A stretch of 20,174 nucleotides of DNA from Thiobacillus sp. UBA6205 (GCA_002421825.1 DISR01000066.1:2776-22949); one strand, 5' to 3'. Numbered from the stretch's first letter, positions 6,728-14,240 are shown. A program made the numbers and translations. The notes: a model not told the origin generated them from the sequence alone.

Positions 6728-7027
6728 ATGAGAATCTCTGCGGAACAGCGCCAAACCATCGTGCAGGCGGCCCGTCAACATCTGGGGGCAGAGGCCCGAG
6801 TGCGGCTGTTTGGTTCCCGCGTGCATGATTGCCTGAGGGGGGGCGATCTGGATTTGCTGATAGAGTTGCCGCACCTGCCGGCCGATGCCGTCTGGCAGGC
6901 AGTTCGCCTCGAAGCGCGCTTGCAGCAACTGTTGGGCGAGCAAAAAATCGACGTGGTGCTGGCAGGACCGGAAAACGCTTCCTGGCCCATCGTCGAAGAA
7001 GCAAGGCGAGCCGGGGTCCTGCTGTGA
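6728..7027 (+). CDS. mntA: MntA-type nucleotidyltransferase antitoxin
   Basis: This 99-residue minimal nucleotidyltransferase carries the Pol-beta signature GSRVHDCLRGGDLDLLIE: GS, then Asp-x-Asp in GGDLDLL, with a further conserved Asp in KIDVVLAG. In MNT-HEPN systems the MNT protein neutralises the HEPN ribonuclease by AMPylating a tyrosine near its active site. The gene begins 44 bp after trpC, and its TGA overlaps the GTG start of the HEPN frame, the usual order and coupling. TTGCCA at 6691 and TACACT at 6716 form a poor promoter candidate (19-bp spacer) very near the ATG; transcription from the trp operon is also possible. All core residues are intact, so the antitoxin is probably functional although the partner appears broken. 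Confidence 0.85.
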   Translation: MRISAEQRQTIVQAARQHLGAEARVRLFGSRVHDCLRGGDLDLLIELPHLPADAVWQAVRLEARLQQLLGEQKIDVVLAGPENASWPIVEEARRAGVLL

Positions 7028-7512
7028 GCCGGAACTATCTTGACGAGCACCTGCTGCCTTTTGCTCGGGCGCTGGAGATTGCTGATCGGTAAGCGCGCGC
7101 CCTTGAAGCAAGCTGGCAAAACCTCAAAGACTCGGCACCGACACCGGACAAGCTGGACAGGCTCGAACCCGGTTCCAGCCTTGCCATCAACATCGAAGCA
7201 TTCGCTGCCCGCTTTGCCCGACTGCAAGATCACCTGGGCGAGAAACTGCTGCCTCGGCTATTGCTCCTGCAGGGCGAGTTTCCCGGCCCCATGCTTGATA
7301 CGCTCAATCGTGCAGAGCGGCTGGGCATCCTGGAGGATGCCCTTGATTGGCTGGCGTGGCGCAAACTGCGTAACCGCCTGGTGCATGAATATTTTCAGGA
7401 AATGGAACCGTTTGCCCAGGCATTGGGGCAGGCCATGCAGGCTGCGCCCAGGCTGGTGAGTCTGGTCGGGGCCATTCGGCTTCAGGCCAAAAAGGCAGGC
7501 GTGCCGGTCTGA
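7024..7512 (+). pseudogene. hepT: HepT-type HEPN toxin with premature ochre stop
   Basis: Starting at the GTG overlapping the mntA stop, the frame reads YLDEHLLPFARALEIADR and then meets TAA at 7090-7092. The same frame continues without another stop to 7512 and encodes the rest of a HEPN protein, with LGILEDALDWLAWRKLRNRLVHEYF near its C-terminal third. RNRLVHEY is the Rx4H ribonuclease motif followed by the HxY tyrosine that MNT partners modify in studied systems. One base change (for example CAA to TAA) explains the break; no frameshift is needed. In-frame restarts such as the ATG at 7291 would give a truncated protein of about 74 residues that retains the motif. The likely reading is a toxin inactivated by nonsense mutation, with sequence error as the alternative. 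Confidence 0.75.
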
Positions 7513-7522
7513 CGCGAAAGCC

Positions 7523-7576
7523 GCCTTCATGCGCGCCGCCGATCCGGGCGCGGAACCGGCCCGGCTGTTTGCCTGA
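7523..7576 (+). repeat. Second copy of the trpC 3' end
   Basis: This matches 6631-6684, the last 18 codons of trpC including its TGA, at 52 of 54 positions without gaps (offset 892 bp). The two differences change Leu to Phe and Leu to Pro. Weaker similarity continues past the stop (GCAGGTTTGCCAG at 6685 against GCGGGCTTGCCAG near 7588) after a small extra duplication of GCCTGAG. The pair of copies brackets mntA-hepT, so recombination between them would delete the module and leave trpC intact. Confidence 0.9.
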
Positions 7577-7777
7577 GTTCCGGCCTGAGCGGGCTTGCCA
7601 GGGGGAGTGGCTGCCCAATAAACAGGCACAGCATGCAGGCTGCGATCATTTAATTTGCAATGGCGAACTAAAAGCGTTGTTTATGCGCAACAAACATATT
7701 AAGCTGCGGCATTTAAACAACACTCTGATTCAAAAGACTTTTTATTCGGAAATCGCTCTGGCGTGGCTTTTTGCCCA

Positions 7778-7804
7778 CAAGTCCGTTTGGTATTTTCGGA
7801 CTTG
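7778..7804. promoter_or_regulatory. Inverted repeat upstream of porin promoter
   Basis: CAAGTCCG and CGGACTTG form a perfect 8-bp inverted repeat separated by 11 bases, ending 13 bp before the promoter candidate's -35. The spacing suits an operator for a dimeric regulator; a terminator is unlikely because no T-run follows. Confidence 0.4.
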
Positions 7805-7851
7805 CCGGCGCATTTTCTTGAACCGGGATTGTGCATCCGACCATAATTGGC

Positions 7852-7881
7852 CTGTCCATTTCCGGACAGCTCTGCAGAGCT
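7852..7881 (+). promoter_or_regulatory. Two adjacent palindromes in the porin 5' UTR
   Basis: CTGTCC and GGACAG pair across six bases (7852-7869), directly followed and slightly overlapped by the perfect 14-base palindrome AGCTCTGCAGAGCT (7868-7881). They begin where the transcript should start if the 7818/7842 promoter is used, so the mRNA would carry a 5' hairpin about 30 bases before the ribosome site. This could stabilise the transcript or be a regulator or sRNA target. Confidence 0.4.
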
Positions 7882-7910
7882 TTCAAAAAATTCTGTAAAA
7901 GGAGAATGTA

Positions 7911-9020
7911 ATGCAAAAGAAACTGATTGCCCTGGCCGTGGCCGGCATGTTTGCCGCTCCCGCTGCCTTCGCAGCCACCGCCAACGTTGACGTCGGCGGC
8001 TACCTGAACTTCTCGGTGGACTACCTCGACGCCGACATGGACGAGTACGATGGCAACATCAACGTCTCCAGCAACGCTTCCAACATCTACTTCAAGGGTT
8101 CGGAAGACCTGGGCGGCGGCATGAAGGCCTTCTGGCAGATCCAGACCTACTTCTCGGCGGGTGCCACCGGCAACACCGACACCTCCTTCGGCGCCAACGC
8201 CGACGGCGTGTCCTCCGGCAACACCTTCGTCGGCCTGGAAAGCGGTTTCGGCAAGGTCGCCCTCGGCAAGATGGAAGCCCCCGTCAAGCTGCTGTCCCGC
8301 AAGGTGGACCTGTTCGGCAACCAGATCGGTGACAGCCGCAACCTGACCAACAAGGGCATGGATATGGAGGCTGAAGCCGGCGGCTTCGACCTGCGTCCCA
8401 ACAACGTCATCGCCTACACCACGCCGAACATGACCGGCTTCAGCGCCACCGCCGCCTACGTGACCAACATCAGCTCCGGCGCGGCCTCCGAAGACACCGG
8501 CGCCAACTCCGACGTGGACGCCTGGAGCATCGCGGGCATGTACGAGAACGGCCCCCTGTACGTCGGCCTCGGCTATCAGGTGCACAACTGGTCTGACAAG
8601 ATCTCCTCGCAAGACGACGAGAACATCTGGCGCCTGTCGGCCAGCTACAAGATCAGCGACCTGCGCCTGGTCGCCCTGTACCAGCGCGAAGGCAACCTGA
8701 ATACTGGCTGCTGCGGCGGCGATGACCGCACCGTGTGGGGCCTGGGCGCTGCCTACAACATGGGCGCCATCACCCTGAAGGGCCAGTACTACAATGCCGG
8801 CGAAACCGCCGACGACGACCATACCGGCGCCGACATGTGGGCCCTGGGCGTGGATTACGCCCTGTCCAAGCGCACCATGCTGCAGTTCGCCTATGCCTCG
8901 ACCGACAACGACAGCGACGCCAACTACAGCGCCTTCGGCGGCGGCCACGGTGACAACCCCGGCACCACCGACGGCGGCAACCCCAGTGGCTTCTCCATCG
9001 GTGTTGTCCACAGCTTCTAA
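7911..9020 (+). CDS. Gram-negative general porin, outer membrane
   Basis: The 369-residue protein starts with a classical signal peptide (MQKKLIALAVAGMFAAPAAFA, cleavage after AFA). The mature part has alternating beta-strand sequence of the Porin_4/OmpC-like superfamily: VDVGGYLNFSVDY at the N-terminus, FKGSEDLGGGMKAFWQIQ, FVGLESGFGKVALGKMEAP and a C-terminal strand ending in aromatic Phe (VVHSF), the BAM recognition signal. Sixteen-stranded trimeric porins of betaproteobacteria have this organisation and size. Asp-rich stretches in periplasmic turns or loops (for example DYLDADMDEYDG, TADDDHTGAD) could influence ion preference. A pair of cysteines in GCCGGDD is uncommon for such porins. It is monocistronic, with its own leader and terminator, and its codon use is strongly biased as in highly expressed genes. 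Confidence 0.92.
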   Translation: MQKKLIALAVAGMFAAPAAFAATANVDVGGYLNFSVDYLDADMDEYDGNINVSSNASNIYFKGSEDLGGGMKAFWQIQTYFSAGATGNTDTSFGANADGVSSGNTFVGLESGFGKVALGKMEAPVKLLSRKVDLFGNQIGDSRNLTNKGMDMEAEAGGFDLRPNNVIAYTTPNMTGFSATAAYVTNISSGAASEDTGANSDVDAWSIAGMYENGPLYVGLGYQVHNWSDKISSQDDENIWRLSASYKISDLRLVALYQREGNLNTGCCGGDDRTVWGLGAAYNMGAITLKGQYYNAGETADDDHTGADMWALGVDYALSKRTMLQFAYASTDNDSDANYSAFGGGHGDNPGTTDGGNPSGFSIGVVHSF

Positions 9021-9047
9021 TCTGACCCCGGTCAGTTAGCGGTATTG

Positions 9048-9078
9048 AACGGGCTCCTTCGGGAGCCCGTTTTTTTTG
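9048..9078 (+). terminator. Rho-independent terminator of the porin gene
   Basis: A 10-bp perfect stem (AACGGGCTCC / GGAGCCCGTT) with a stable TTCG tetraloop, followed by a run of T, 28 bp after the porin stop. Confidence 0.95.
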
Positions 9079-9165
9079 GCTTGACCGCGGCGGCCAAACC
9101 CCAATAATGGCGGCCTTGACGCGCCGCCCGGCCTGCATGCCTTGCCGATTATTCGAATTGCCGAC

Positions 9166-11643
9166 ATGAACCCGAACACGCCCGCCCCCGACCGCCTGCT
9201 GGCCTTGCTCCAGGCGGGGCGCCATGCGGAACTGGAAGCGCAGGCGCGCGTTTTTCTTGCCCGCCGCCCCGGCGACGGCGCGCTCTGGCATGTGCTGGGC
9301 CTGTCGCGCCTGGCGCAGGGGCGCCCCGACCTGGCGCGCCAGGCGCTGGCGCGCGCGGCCGGCCTGCTGCCGCGGGCGGCGCCGGCCTGGGCCGACCTGG
9401 GCGCCTGCCAGAATGCGCTCGGCGAGCGCGCAGCGGCCGCCGACAGCTTCGCGCGCAGCCTCGCGCTGGACCCCGCCCAGGCGGCGGTGTGGGCCCATGC
9501 CGGGCGCAACGCGCTGGAGGCGGGAGAATTCGGCCGGGCCGAAGCCCATTGCCGCAAGGCGCTGGAATTGCAGCCGGACCTGGCCGAGGCCCAATACAAC
9601 CTGGCCAATGCGCTGAAGGGGCTGGGCCGCGATGGCGAAGCGCTGGATGCGTTTCGCACGCTGCGCCGGCTCGCCGCCGGGGTGGCCGAGGCGCAGGGCG
9701 CGGCGGCGCTGGGCTTGCTGGAACTGGGACGGCCGCAAGAGGCCGTCGAGGCCTGCCGGCAGGCGCTGGAACTCAAGCCCGGCCTGGTCGATGCCTGGGT
9801 CAACCTCGGCGGCGCGTTCAGCCGGCTGGGCCGCTACGGCGAGGCCGAATCCGCCTGTCGCCAGGCCATCGGGCTGAACCCGAACCTGGCTGCGGCGCAC
9901 AGCAACCTTGGCAACGCGCTCTGGGAACAGGGGCGCACCGAGGCGGCGGTTGCCGCCTATCGCCGCGCCGTGCAAATCCATCCCGGTTTTGCCGAGGCGC
10001 ATTGCAACCTGGGCAATGCGCTCGGCAACCTGGACCGGCCCGAAGAGGCTTTGGCCGCCTATCGCCGCGCGCTGGAACTGCGGCCCGATTGGGCCGAGGC
10101 GGGCTTCGGGGCCGGCGATGCCCTGGTGCGCCTGGGGCGAGCCGGCGAAGCGGCCGCCCTCTTGCGCGGGCTGGCGGAACGCATGCCGGAGGCGAGGGCT
10201 TACACCCGCCTGGGCGCCGCGCTGGAGGCGGCGGAATCCCGCGAGCAGGCGCTCGCCGCCTATCGCCAGGCCATTGCGCTGGACCCCGGCTTTGCCGATG
10301 CCTATTACAGGCAGGGCAACTGCCTCGCAAGAATGGGGCGCATCGCCGAAGCCGCGGCCGTTTACCGCAGCGGCATGCTGGCGCTGCCGGACGAGGCGGG
10401 CATGAACAGCGCCCTGATCGGGACCCTCAACTACGATGCAAGCGCCACGCCGGCGGCCATGCTGGCCGAGGCGCGTGCCTATGGCGCAAGGGTGGCGGCC
10501 CGGGTCGTGCCATTCGCACATCATGGCGGCCAGGCTGACCCTGACCGACGTTTGCGTGTGGGCCTGGTTTCGGGCGACCTGGGCGAGCATCCGGTGGGTT
10601 ATTTCCTGGAGAACGTGCTGGCCGCCCTGGCTTCTGCGAACCTTGAGCTGTTTGCCTACGAAACCTTCAAGCGCAAGGGGAAACTTAACCGCCGGTTGCG
10701 CAGCATCATTCCGCACTGGCGCGAGGCGTCTGTGTCAAGCCTGACGGATCAGGCGCTTGCGCGGCGAATCCGGCAAGACTCGGTCGACATTCTCATCGAC
10801 CTGGCGGGCCACACGGCACATAACCGGCTGCCGGTATTTGCCTGGAAACCGGCGCCGGTTCAGGTGACATGGCTCGGCTATCTCGGGAGCACGGGGCTGC
10901 AAGCCATTGATTATGTGCTGGCGGACGCCTGGGCGCTTCCGACCGGGGAGGAAGATCAGTTCGTCGAGACCCCCTGGAGGCTGCCGGATGCATATATATG
11001 TTTTTCCCCGCCGGATGCAGCGGTGCCCGTCGGTGCGCTGCCGGCGCTTGAAAACGGGTACGTGACGTTTGGCTGCTTCAACAACCTGGCCAAGATGACC
11101 GAACGCGTCGTGGCCTGCTGGGCGGACGTGCTGCGGGCGGTTCCGGAAAGCCGCCTGTACCTGAAGGCCAGGGCGTTGGGCGCAGCCGAAGTCAGGGAGC
11201 AGACCCTGCGGCGCTTTGAAGAACGGGGAATCGGTTCCGGCCGCTTGATTCTGGAAGGGCAGGTTGCCCGCCGCGAAGACCATTTTCTTTCCTGCCACAA
11301 GGTTGATATCGCGCTGGACCCTTTCCCCTATCCCGGCATTACCACCACTGTGGAAGGGCTGTGGATGGGCGTGCCGGTGCTGACGCTGAAGGGCGACCGC
11401 TTCATCGGCCACCAGGGCGAAACCATCCTGCACAGCGCGGGACTGCCGGACTGGATCGCCGGCAGCGAGGACGACTACATTGCGAAAGCCATCGCCTTCG
11501 CCGGCGACACCCAGCGGCTGGCCGCGCTGAGGGCGCAGTTGCGGCAGCGGGTGCTGGCTTCGCCGCTGTTCGACGCACCGCGCTTCGCGCGCAACCTGGA
11601 AGGGGCATTGCGGGGGATGTGGCGGGCCTGGTGCGAGCGCTGA
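9166..11643 (+). CDS. TPR-GT41 (SPINDLY/OGT-like) glycosyltransferase
   Basis: This 825-residue protein combines about ten TPR units (residues about 10-400; typical units read AEAHCNLGNALGNLDRPEEALAAYRRAL-like) with a C-terminal GT41 catalytic region (about 460-820). Features shared with O-GlcNAc transferase are GDLGEHPVGYFL, with a His at the position of the OGT NHP histidine (His475), VTWLGYLGSTGLQAIDYVLAD, the FGCFNNLAKM segment with its nucleotide-sugar-binding Lys, and DPFPYPGITTTVEGLWMGVPVLTLKG. It probably transfers a sugar to proteins in the cytoplasm; target and donor are unknown. The ATG at 9166 was chosen because upstream in-frame starts are non-ATG; its Shine-Dalgarno is weak. No signal peptide is visible. 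A broken TPR-like gene start directly downstream suggests a cluster of such genes. Confidence 0.9.
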   Translation: MNPNTPAPDRLLALLQAGRHAELEAQARVFLARRPGDGALWHVLGLSRLAQGRPDLARQALARAAGLLPRAAPAWADLGACQNALGERAAAADSFARSLALDPAQAAVWAHAGRNALEAGEFGRAEAHCRKALELQPDLAEAQYNLANALKGLGRDGEALDAFRTLRRLAAGVAEAQGAAALGLLELGRPQEAVEACRQALELKPGLVDAWVNLGGAFSRLGRYGEAESACRQAIGLNPNLAAAHSNLGNALWEQGRTEAAVAAYRRAVQIHPGFAEAHCNLGNALGNLDRPEEALAAYRRALELRPDWAEAGFGAGDALVRLGRAGEAAALLRGLAERMPEARAYTRLGAALEAAESREQALAAYRQAIALDPGFADAYYRQGNCLARMGRIAEAAAVYRSGMLALPDEAGMNSALIGTLNYDASATPAAMLAEARAYGARVAARVVPFAHHGGQADPDRRLRVGLVSGDLGEHPVGYFLENVLAALASANLELFAYETFKRKGKLNRRLRSIIPHWREASVSSLTDQALARRIRQDSVDILIDLAGHTAHNRLPVFAWKPAPVQVTWLGYLGSTGLQAIDYVLADAWALPTGEEDQFVETPWRLPDAYICFSPPDAAVPVGALPALENGYVTFGCFNNLAKMTERVVACWADVLRAVPESRLYLKARALGAAEVREQTLRRFEERGIGSGRLILEGQVARREDHFLSCHKVDIALDPFPYPGITTTVEGLWMGVPVLTLKGDRFIGHQGETILHSAGLPDWIAGSEDDYIAKAIAFAGDTQRLAALRAQLRQRVLASPLFDAPRFARNLEGALRGMWRAWCER

Positions 11644-11679
11644 GCGGCATTCAGGCATAATTCTTGTCTTTTGCATACC

Positions 11680-11766
11680 ATGCCCGCCCAGTCGATGCTG
11701 CTGCAACAAGCTCTCCAGCTATTCCAGAAAGGCGCCCTTCCGCGCGGGCAAAGGGGTCAGGTCTAG
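11680..11766 (+). pseudogene. 5' remnant of a second TPR-like gene, cut by the RAYT element
   Basis: An ATG 36 bp after the GT41 gene opens a 28-codon frame, MPAQSMLLQQALQLFQKGAL..., which resembles the first helix of TPR/GT41-type proteins and parallels the start of the preceding gene. It runs into the RAYT left repeat and stops at a TAG inside it. No continuation was found on the other side of the RAYT unit, so insertion was accompanied by loss of the remainder, or the remainder lies elsewhere. The resemblance is short and therefore only suggestive. Confidence 0.5.
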
Positions 11767-11768
11767 CC
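11753..11768 (+). repeat. Left inverted repeat of the RAYT unit
   Basis: Sixteen bases identical to the reverse complement of 12663-12678. It contains the TAG that ends the interrupted TPR-like frame. Confidence 0.85.
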
Positions 11769-11798
11769 CTATACCATTCATTAAGCTATCCTTGCCAA

Positions 11799-12638
11799 AT
11801 GTCCCGACCGCTCCGAATTGCCTTTCCCGGCGCCCTGTACCATGTCACCTCGCGGGGTGACCGGCGCGAAGCCATCTTCGAAGATGACGAGGATCGCCGA
11901 GTCTTTCTTGCCACGCTCGCGCAGGTGATCGCACGATTCAACTGGGTGTGTCACGCCTGGTGTCTGATGGATAATCACTACCACCTGTTGGTCGAGACGC
12001 CGGATGGCAATCTTTCCGCAGGGATGCGCCAGCTCAACGGTGTGTTCACGCAGGCCAGCAATCGCCGACATGGGCGAGTGGGGCACCTGTTCCAGGGGCG
12101 CTTCAAGGCGATTTTGGTCGATGGCGATGCATATCTGCTGGAATTGTTGCGCTACGTGGTGCTGAATCCCGTTCGCGCCGGAATGGTAAAAACCCCGGAT
12201 GCGTGGCACTGGAGCAGTTATCGCGCCTGCGCGGGGCAGGAACCGGCGCCTGCATGGCTTGCGGTGGACGGGGTTCTGGCGCTATTTGGCGCCCGACGCG
12301 GGCCGGCCCGGGTGCGCTACATGAAGTTCGTCGCCGACGGTGTCGATGCGCCGTCGCCTTGGCTGAACCTCAACAGCCAGGTTTATCTGGGTGGCGATGC
12401 CTTTGTCGAACGCATGCAGGCCAGCCTGGAGCCGGAGGCGCGCGAGGATGTGCAGATTCCCGTCGCGCAAAGGCGCGCGCCACCGCCAACCCTGGCTGAG
12501 ATCGCGCGAGGGGCGGCAAGCCGGGACGTGGCGATTGTGGCGGCCCATGCTAGCGGCGCTTACTCGTATCAGGATATCGCGAGTCACTTCGGGATTCATT
12601 TCACGACGGTGGGACGGATCGTTCGTCGGGGTGGATGA
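11799..12638 (+). CDS. REP-associated tyrosine transposase (Y1/HUH type)
   Basis: RAYTs are single-strand DNA nucleases related to IS200/IS605 TnpA that are thought to spread REP sequences. The 279-residue protein has the RAYT N-terminus MSRPLRIAFPGALYHVTSRG, the HUH motif in WCLMDNHYHLLVE (His60 and His62) and the candidate catalytic Tyr119 in LLRYVVLNPVRAG. A C-terminal YQDIASHFGIHFTTVGRIVRR segment looks like a helix-turn-helix. The protein appears complete. The ATG at 11799 gives the canonical start; the open frame continues upstream to 11664 but that part covers the left repeat and is not family sequence. Confidence 0.9.
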   Translation: MSRPLRIAFPGALYHVTSRGDRREAIFEDDEDRRVFLATLAQVIARFNWVCHAWCLMDNHYHLLVETPDGNLSAGMRQLNGVFTQASNRRHGRVGHLFQGRFKAILVDGDAYLLELLRYVVLNPVRAGMVKTPDAWHWSSYRACAGQEPAPAWLAVDGVLALFGARRGPARVRYMKFVADGVDAPSPWLNLNSQVYLGGDAFVERMQASLEPEAREDVQIPVAQRRAPPPTLAEIARGAASRDVAIVAAHASGAYSYQDIASHFGIHFTTVGRIVRRGG

Positions 12639-12662
12639 AGTTGGGATGAGGGTGTGCTACGA

Positions 12663-12678
12663 GGCTAGACCTGACCCC
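12663..12678 (-). repeat. Right inverted repeat of the RAYT unit
   Basis: Perfect 16-base partner of the left repeat, 24 bp after the transposase stop, followed by a direct repeat of GACCCCGGTTTT. Confidence 0.85.
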
Positions 12679-12841
12679 GGTTTTTGACCCCGGTTTTCGC
12701 TGGTGATTTCGGCTAAGATATGCCGAAACGGAATTGATTGAATTCTTGCCGTTGAATTTGTTTTCCTCGCGTCCATTTGCGAAATGCTCATCAACATGGA
12801 CAACTGAAGACAGCAAGGCCATAGTGCTCGCGGAGTTTTAA

Positions 12842-13465
12842 ATGAATCTGGACAACCTGATTGCCGCCTTCGACAACAGCCTGCGCACGGTCTTTGCGCC
12901 GGCGCGCGCCGGGCGTGCGAATCCGGCAGGCGAAATTGCCGAAGCGGACCTGGGCGAGGCCGGGAAGCGCGAGTCCGAGGCGTTGATGCGGGTGAACCAC
13001 GTCGGCGAGGTGTGCGCGCAGGCGCTGTACCAGGGCCAGGCGCTGACGGCCAGAAATCCCGAGGCGCGCGCGGCGCTGGAGGAGGCGGCGCGCGAGGAAA
13101 CCGACCACCTGGCCTGGTGCGAGGATCGCATCGAGGAGCTGGGCGGGCGCAAGAGCCTGCTGAATCCCCTGTGGTATGCAGGCTCGTTCGCGCTGGGCGC
13201 CACCGCCGGCGTGCTGGGCGACAAGTGGAATCTGGGTTTTCTGGCCGAGACCGAGCGCCAGGTCGAGGCGCACCTGGACGAGCACCTGCGCCAGCTGCCG
13301 GAGCAGGACGCGAAAAGCCGCGCCATCGTCGAGCAGATGAAGGAAGATGAAATCCGCCACGCCCAGACTGCGGTGCATTACGGCGCGGCGGAATTGCCGC
13401 CGCCGGTGAAACTGGCGATGCGCGGCATGTCCATGGTGATGAAACGCATCGCGCACCGCATTTAA
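12842..13465 (+). CDS. coq7: Demethoxyubiquinone hydroxylase, di-iron monooxygenase
   Basis: Coq7 hydroxylates 2-polyprenyl-3-methyl-6-methoxybenzoquinone, a late step of ubiquinone synthesis at the membrane. The 207-residue protein shows the di-iron ligands expected for the family: Glu56 (NHVGE), Glu86 and His89 (EETDH), Glu138 (AETE), and Glu170 and His173 (EDEIRH). Length is normal. GGAG lies about eight bases before the ATG. The last 72 codons are duplicated about 1.05 kb downstream, beyond the PIN/Phd toxin-antitoxin pair: the first 97 bp are identical and the rest diverges mostly at silent sites. The current 3' end may therefore be of different origin from the 5' part, although the reading frame is intact and the protein should be active. 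Confidence 0.95.
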   Translation: MNLDNLIAAFDNSLRTVFAPARAGRANPAGEIAEADLGEAGKRESEALMRVNHVGEVCAQALYQGQALTARNPEARAALEEAAREETDHLAWCEDRIEELGGRKSLLNPLWYAGSFALGATAGVLGDKWNLGFLAETERQVEAHLDEHLRQLPEQDAKSRAIVEQMKEDEIRHAQTAVHYGAAELPPPVKLAMRGMSMVMKRIAHRI

Positions 13466-13511
13466 ACCGAATTATTCATTAGCGCAGCGGAGCGGCTTCG
13501 CTATTCACGAA

Positions 13512-13943
13512 TCACAATCCACCATGTGCCGCCCAGAACTGGGCGGGGGTCACGATGGGGTAGCGGTCGGCCAGTTGCAACAAATCCTTGTCGCCGGTAA
13601 TTAGATAGTCGGCTTTTGAGTCTGGCAGGGCGGCCAGCAGAGTGCCCAATATGGGCTGATCATTGGTGTCGCGCAGGGCGGATTCGGGTGAGTCGGCAGG
13701 CTCAATCACTTCGGCCTGGATGGATAGAATGTCCACGAGGTCTTCGATCTCGCTGCTATCCAAACCGTGCCGGTGGGTCAGGCGGGGCAGCACCCGGCGC
13801 AATTCGTCTAGTATGTATTGCGACAGCAGTACTTCCACAGAGCCGTGCCGCCACGCGTTCAGGATCTTGCCGGGTGTGCTGGCGGGGTAGGCCAAGCCGG
13901 ACAGCAGCACATTGGTATCGAGCACGACTCGCAGCGTGGCCAT
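13512..13943 (-). CDS. PIN-domain toxin ribonuclease (VapC-like, COG1569 type)
   Basis: The 143-residue protein begins MATLRVVLDTNVLLSGL, the first PIN strand with Asp9. The remaining acidic positions of the PIN site are visible: Glu47 (LDELRRVL), Asp95 (RDTNDQPIL) and Asp118 (ITGDKDLL). These proteins are Mg-dependent ribonucleases acting as toxins of type II systems. It lies 13 bp downstream of its Phd-like antitoxin on the minus strand, convergent with coq7. All catalytic residues remain, so it is probably functional. It is closer to the putative PIN_3 group than to classical VapC, so a specific tRNA or rRNA target cannot be inferred. Confidence 0.88.
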   Translation of the reverse strand: MATLRVVLDTNVLLSGLAYPASTPGKILNAWRHGSVEVLLSQYILDELRRVLPRLTHRHGLDSSEIEDLVDILSIQAEVIEPADSPESALRDTNDQPILGTLLAALPDSKADYLITGDKDLLQLADRYPIVTPAQFWAAHGGL

Positions 13944-13956
13944 GTGCGGCTTGCGC

Positions 13957-14229
13957 TCAGCCCTGCTTGCGTATTTGCATGACGGTGGCGTCGATCTCGG
14001 CTAACCCTTCGGCTTCTGGGGTTGCGGCAAATCCGGCCTCAATTCGTGCCGCAAGTGCATCGAAGCGGGCCTGCATGCGGCGGATACGGGCAAACAGGCG
14101 CGCATCGACGAGTGCCGCAACCGGCTTCCCGTCCTTGTTAATGACGACACTGTCATGCCGATACTGCACTTGGTTGAGCATTTCGCCTAGATTCTGGCGA
14201 AAGTGGACGGCATTGGTTTCGGTAATCAT
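13957..14229 (-). CDS. Phd/YefM-type antitoxin partner of the PIN toxin
   Basis: The 90-residue protein starts MITETNAVHFRQNLGEMLNQVQYRHDSVVINKDGKPVAALVDARLF, the Phd/YefM N-terminal DNA-binding fold; its C-terminal half is a helical, toxin-binding type tail (RRMQARFDALAARIEAGF). The ATG at 14229 is preceded by AGGAAA at good spacing, better than the in-frame ATG at 14247. Together with the PIN gene it forms a type II pair in the usual antitoxin-first order. The palindrome at 14251-14271 just upstream is the expected autoregulatory operator. Confidence 0.85.
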   Translation of the reverse strand: MITETNAVHFRQNLGEMLNQVQYRHDSVVINKDGKPVAALVDARLFARIRRMQARFDALAARIEAGFAATPEAEGLAEIDATVMQIRKQG

Positions 14230-14240
14230 GGTGTTTCCTG

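Larger units (their letters stand above)
7577..7910 (+). promoter_or_regulatory. AT-richer leader region of the porin gene with promoter candidate
   Basis: No gene is supported in these 334 bp, which are clearly more AT-rich than the surroundings. A sigma70-like promoter candidate is TTGAAC at 7818-7823 and CATAAT at 7842-7847 with an 18-bp spacer. AAAAGGAGA just before the porin ATG is a strong ribosome binding site. The upstream part (7620-7770) shows no recognisable motif and may contain binding sites for porin regulators. Confidence 0.5.
11753..12678 (+). mobile_element. RAYT (REP-associated tyrosine transposase) unit
   Basis: A single transposase gene is enclosed by a perfect 16-bp inverted repeat: GGGGTCAGGTCTAGCC at 11753-11768 and its reverse complement at 12663-12678. 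The right end is followed by a second TGACCCCGG-type unit (to about 12697), making a short tandem. Related CTGACCCCGGTCAG occurs right after the porin stop (9022-9036), perhaps a solo copy of the same repeat family. Confidence 0.75.

Noticed and set aside
7090..7092. Programmed readthrough or frameshift in hepT
   Set aside because: No slippery sequence, pseudoknot or selenocysteine context is visible; the stop is TAA, the least prone to readthrough. A simple nonsense mutation explains it.
8770..10716. Long minus-strand frame opposite the porin end and GT41 gene
   Set aside because: It spans a strong terminator and two well-supported genes, and its translation is low-complexity Arg/Gly/Gln-rich antisense sequence.
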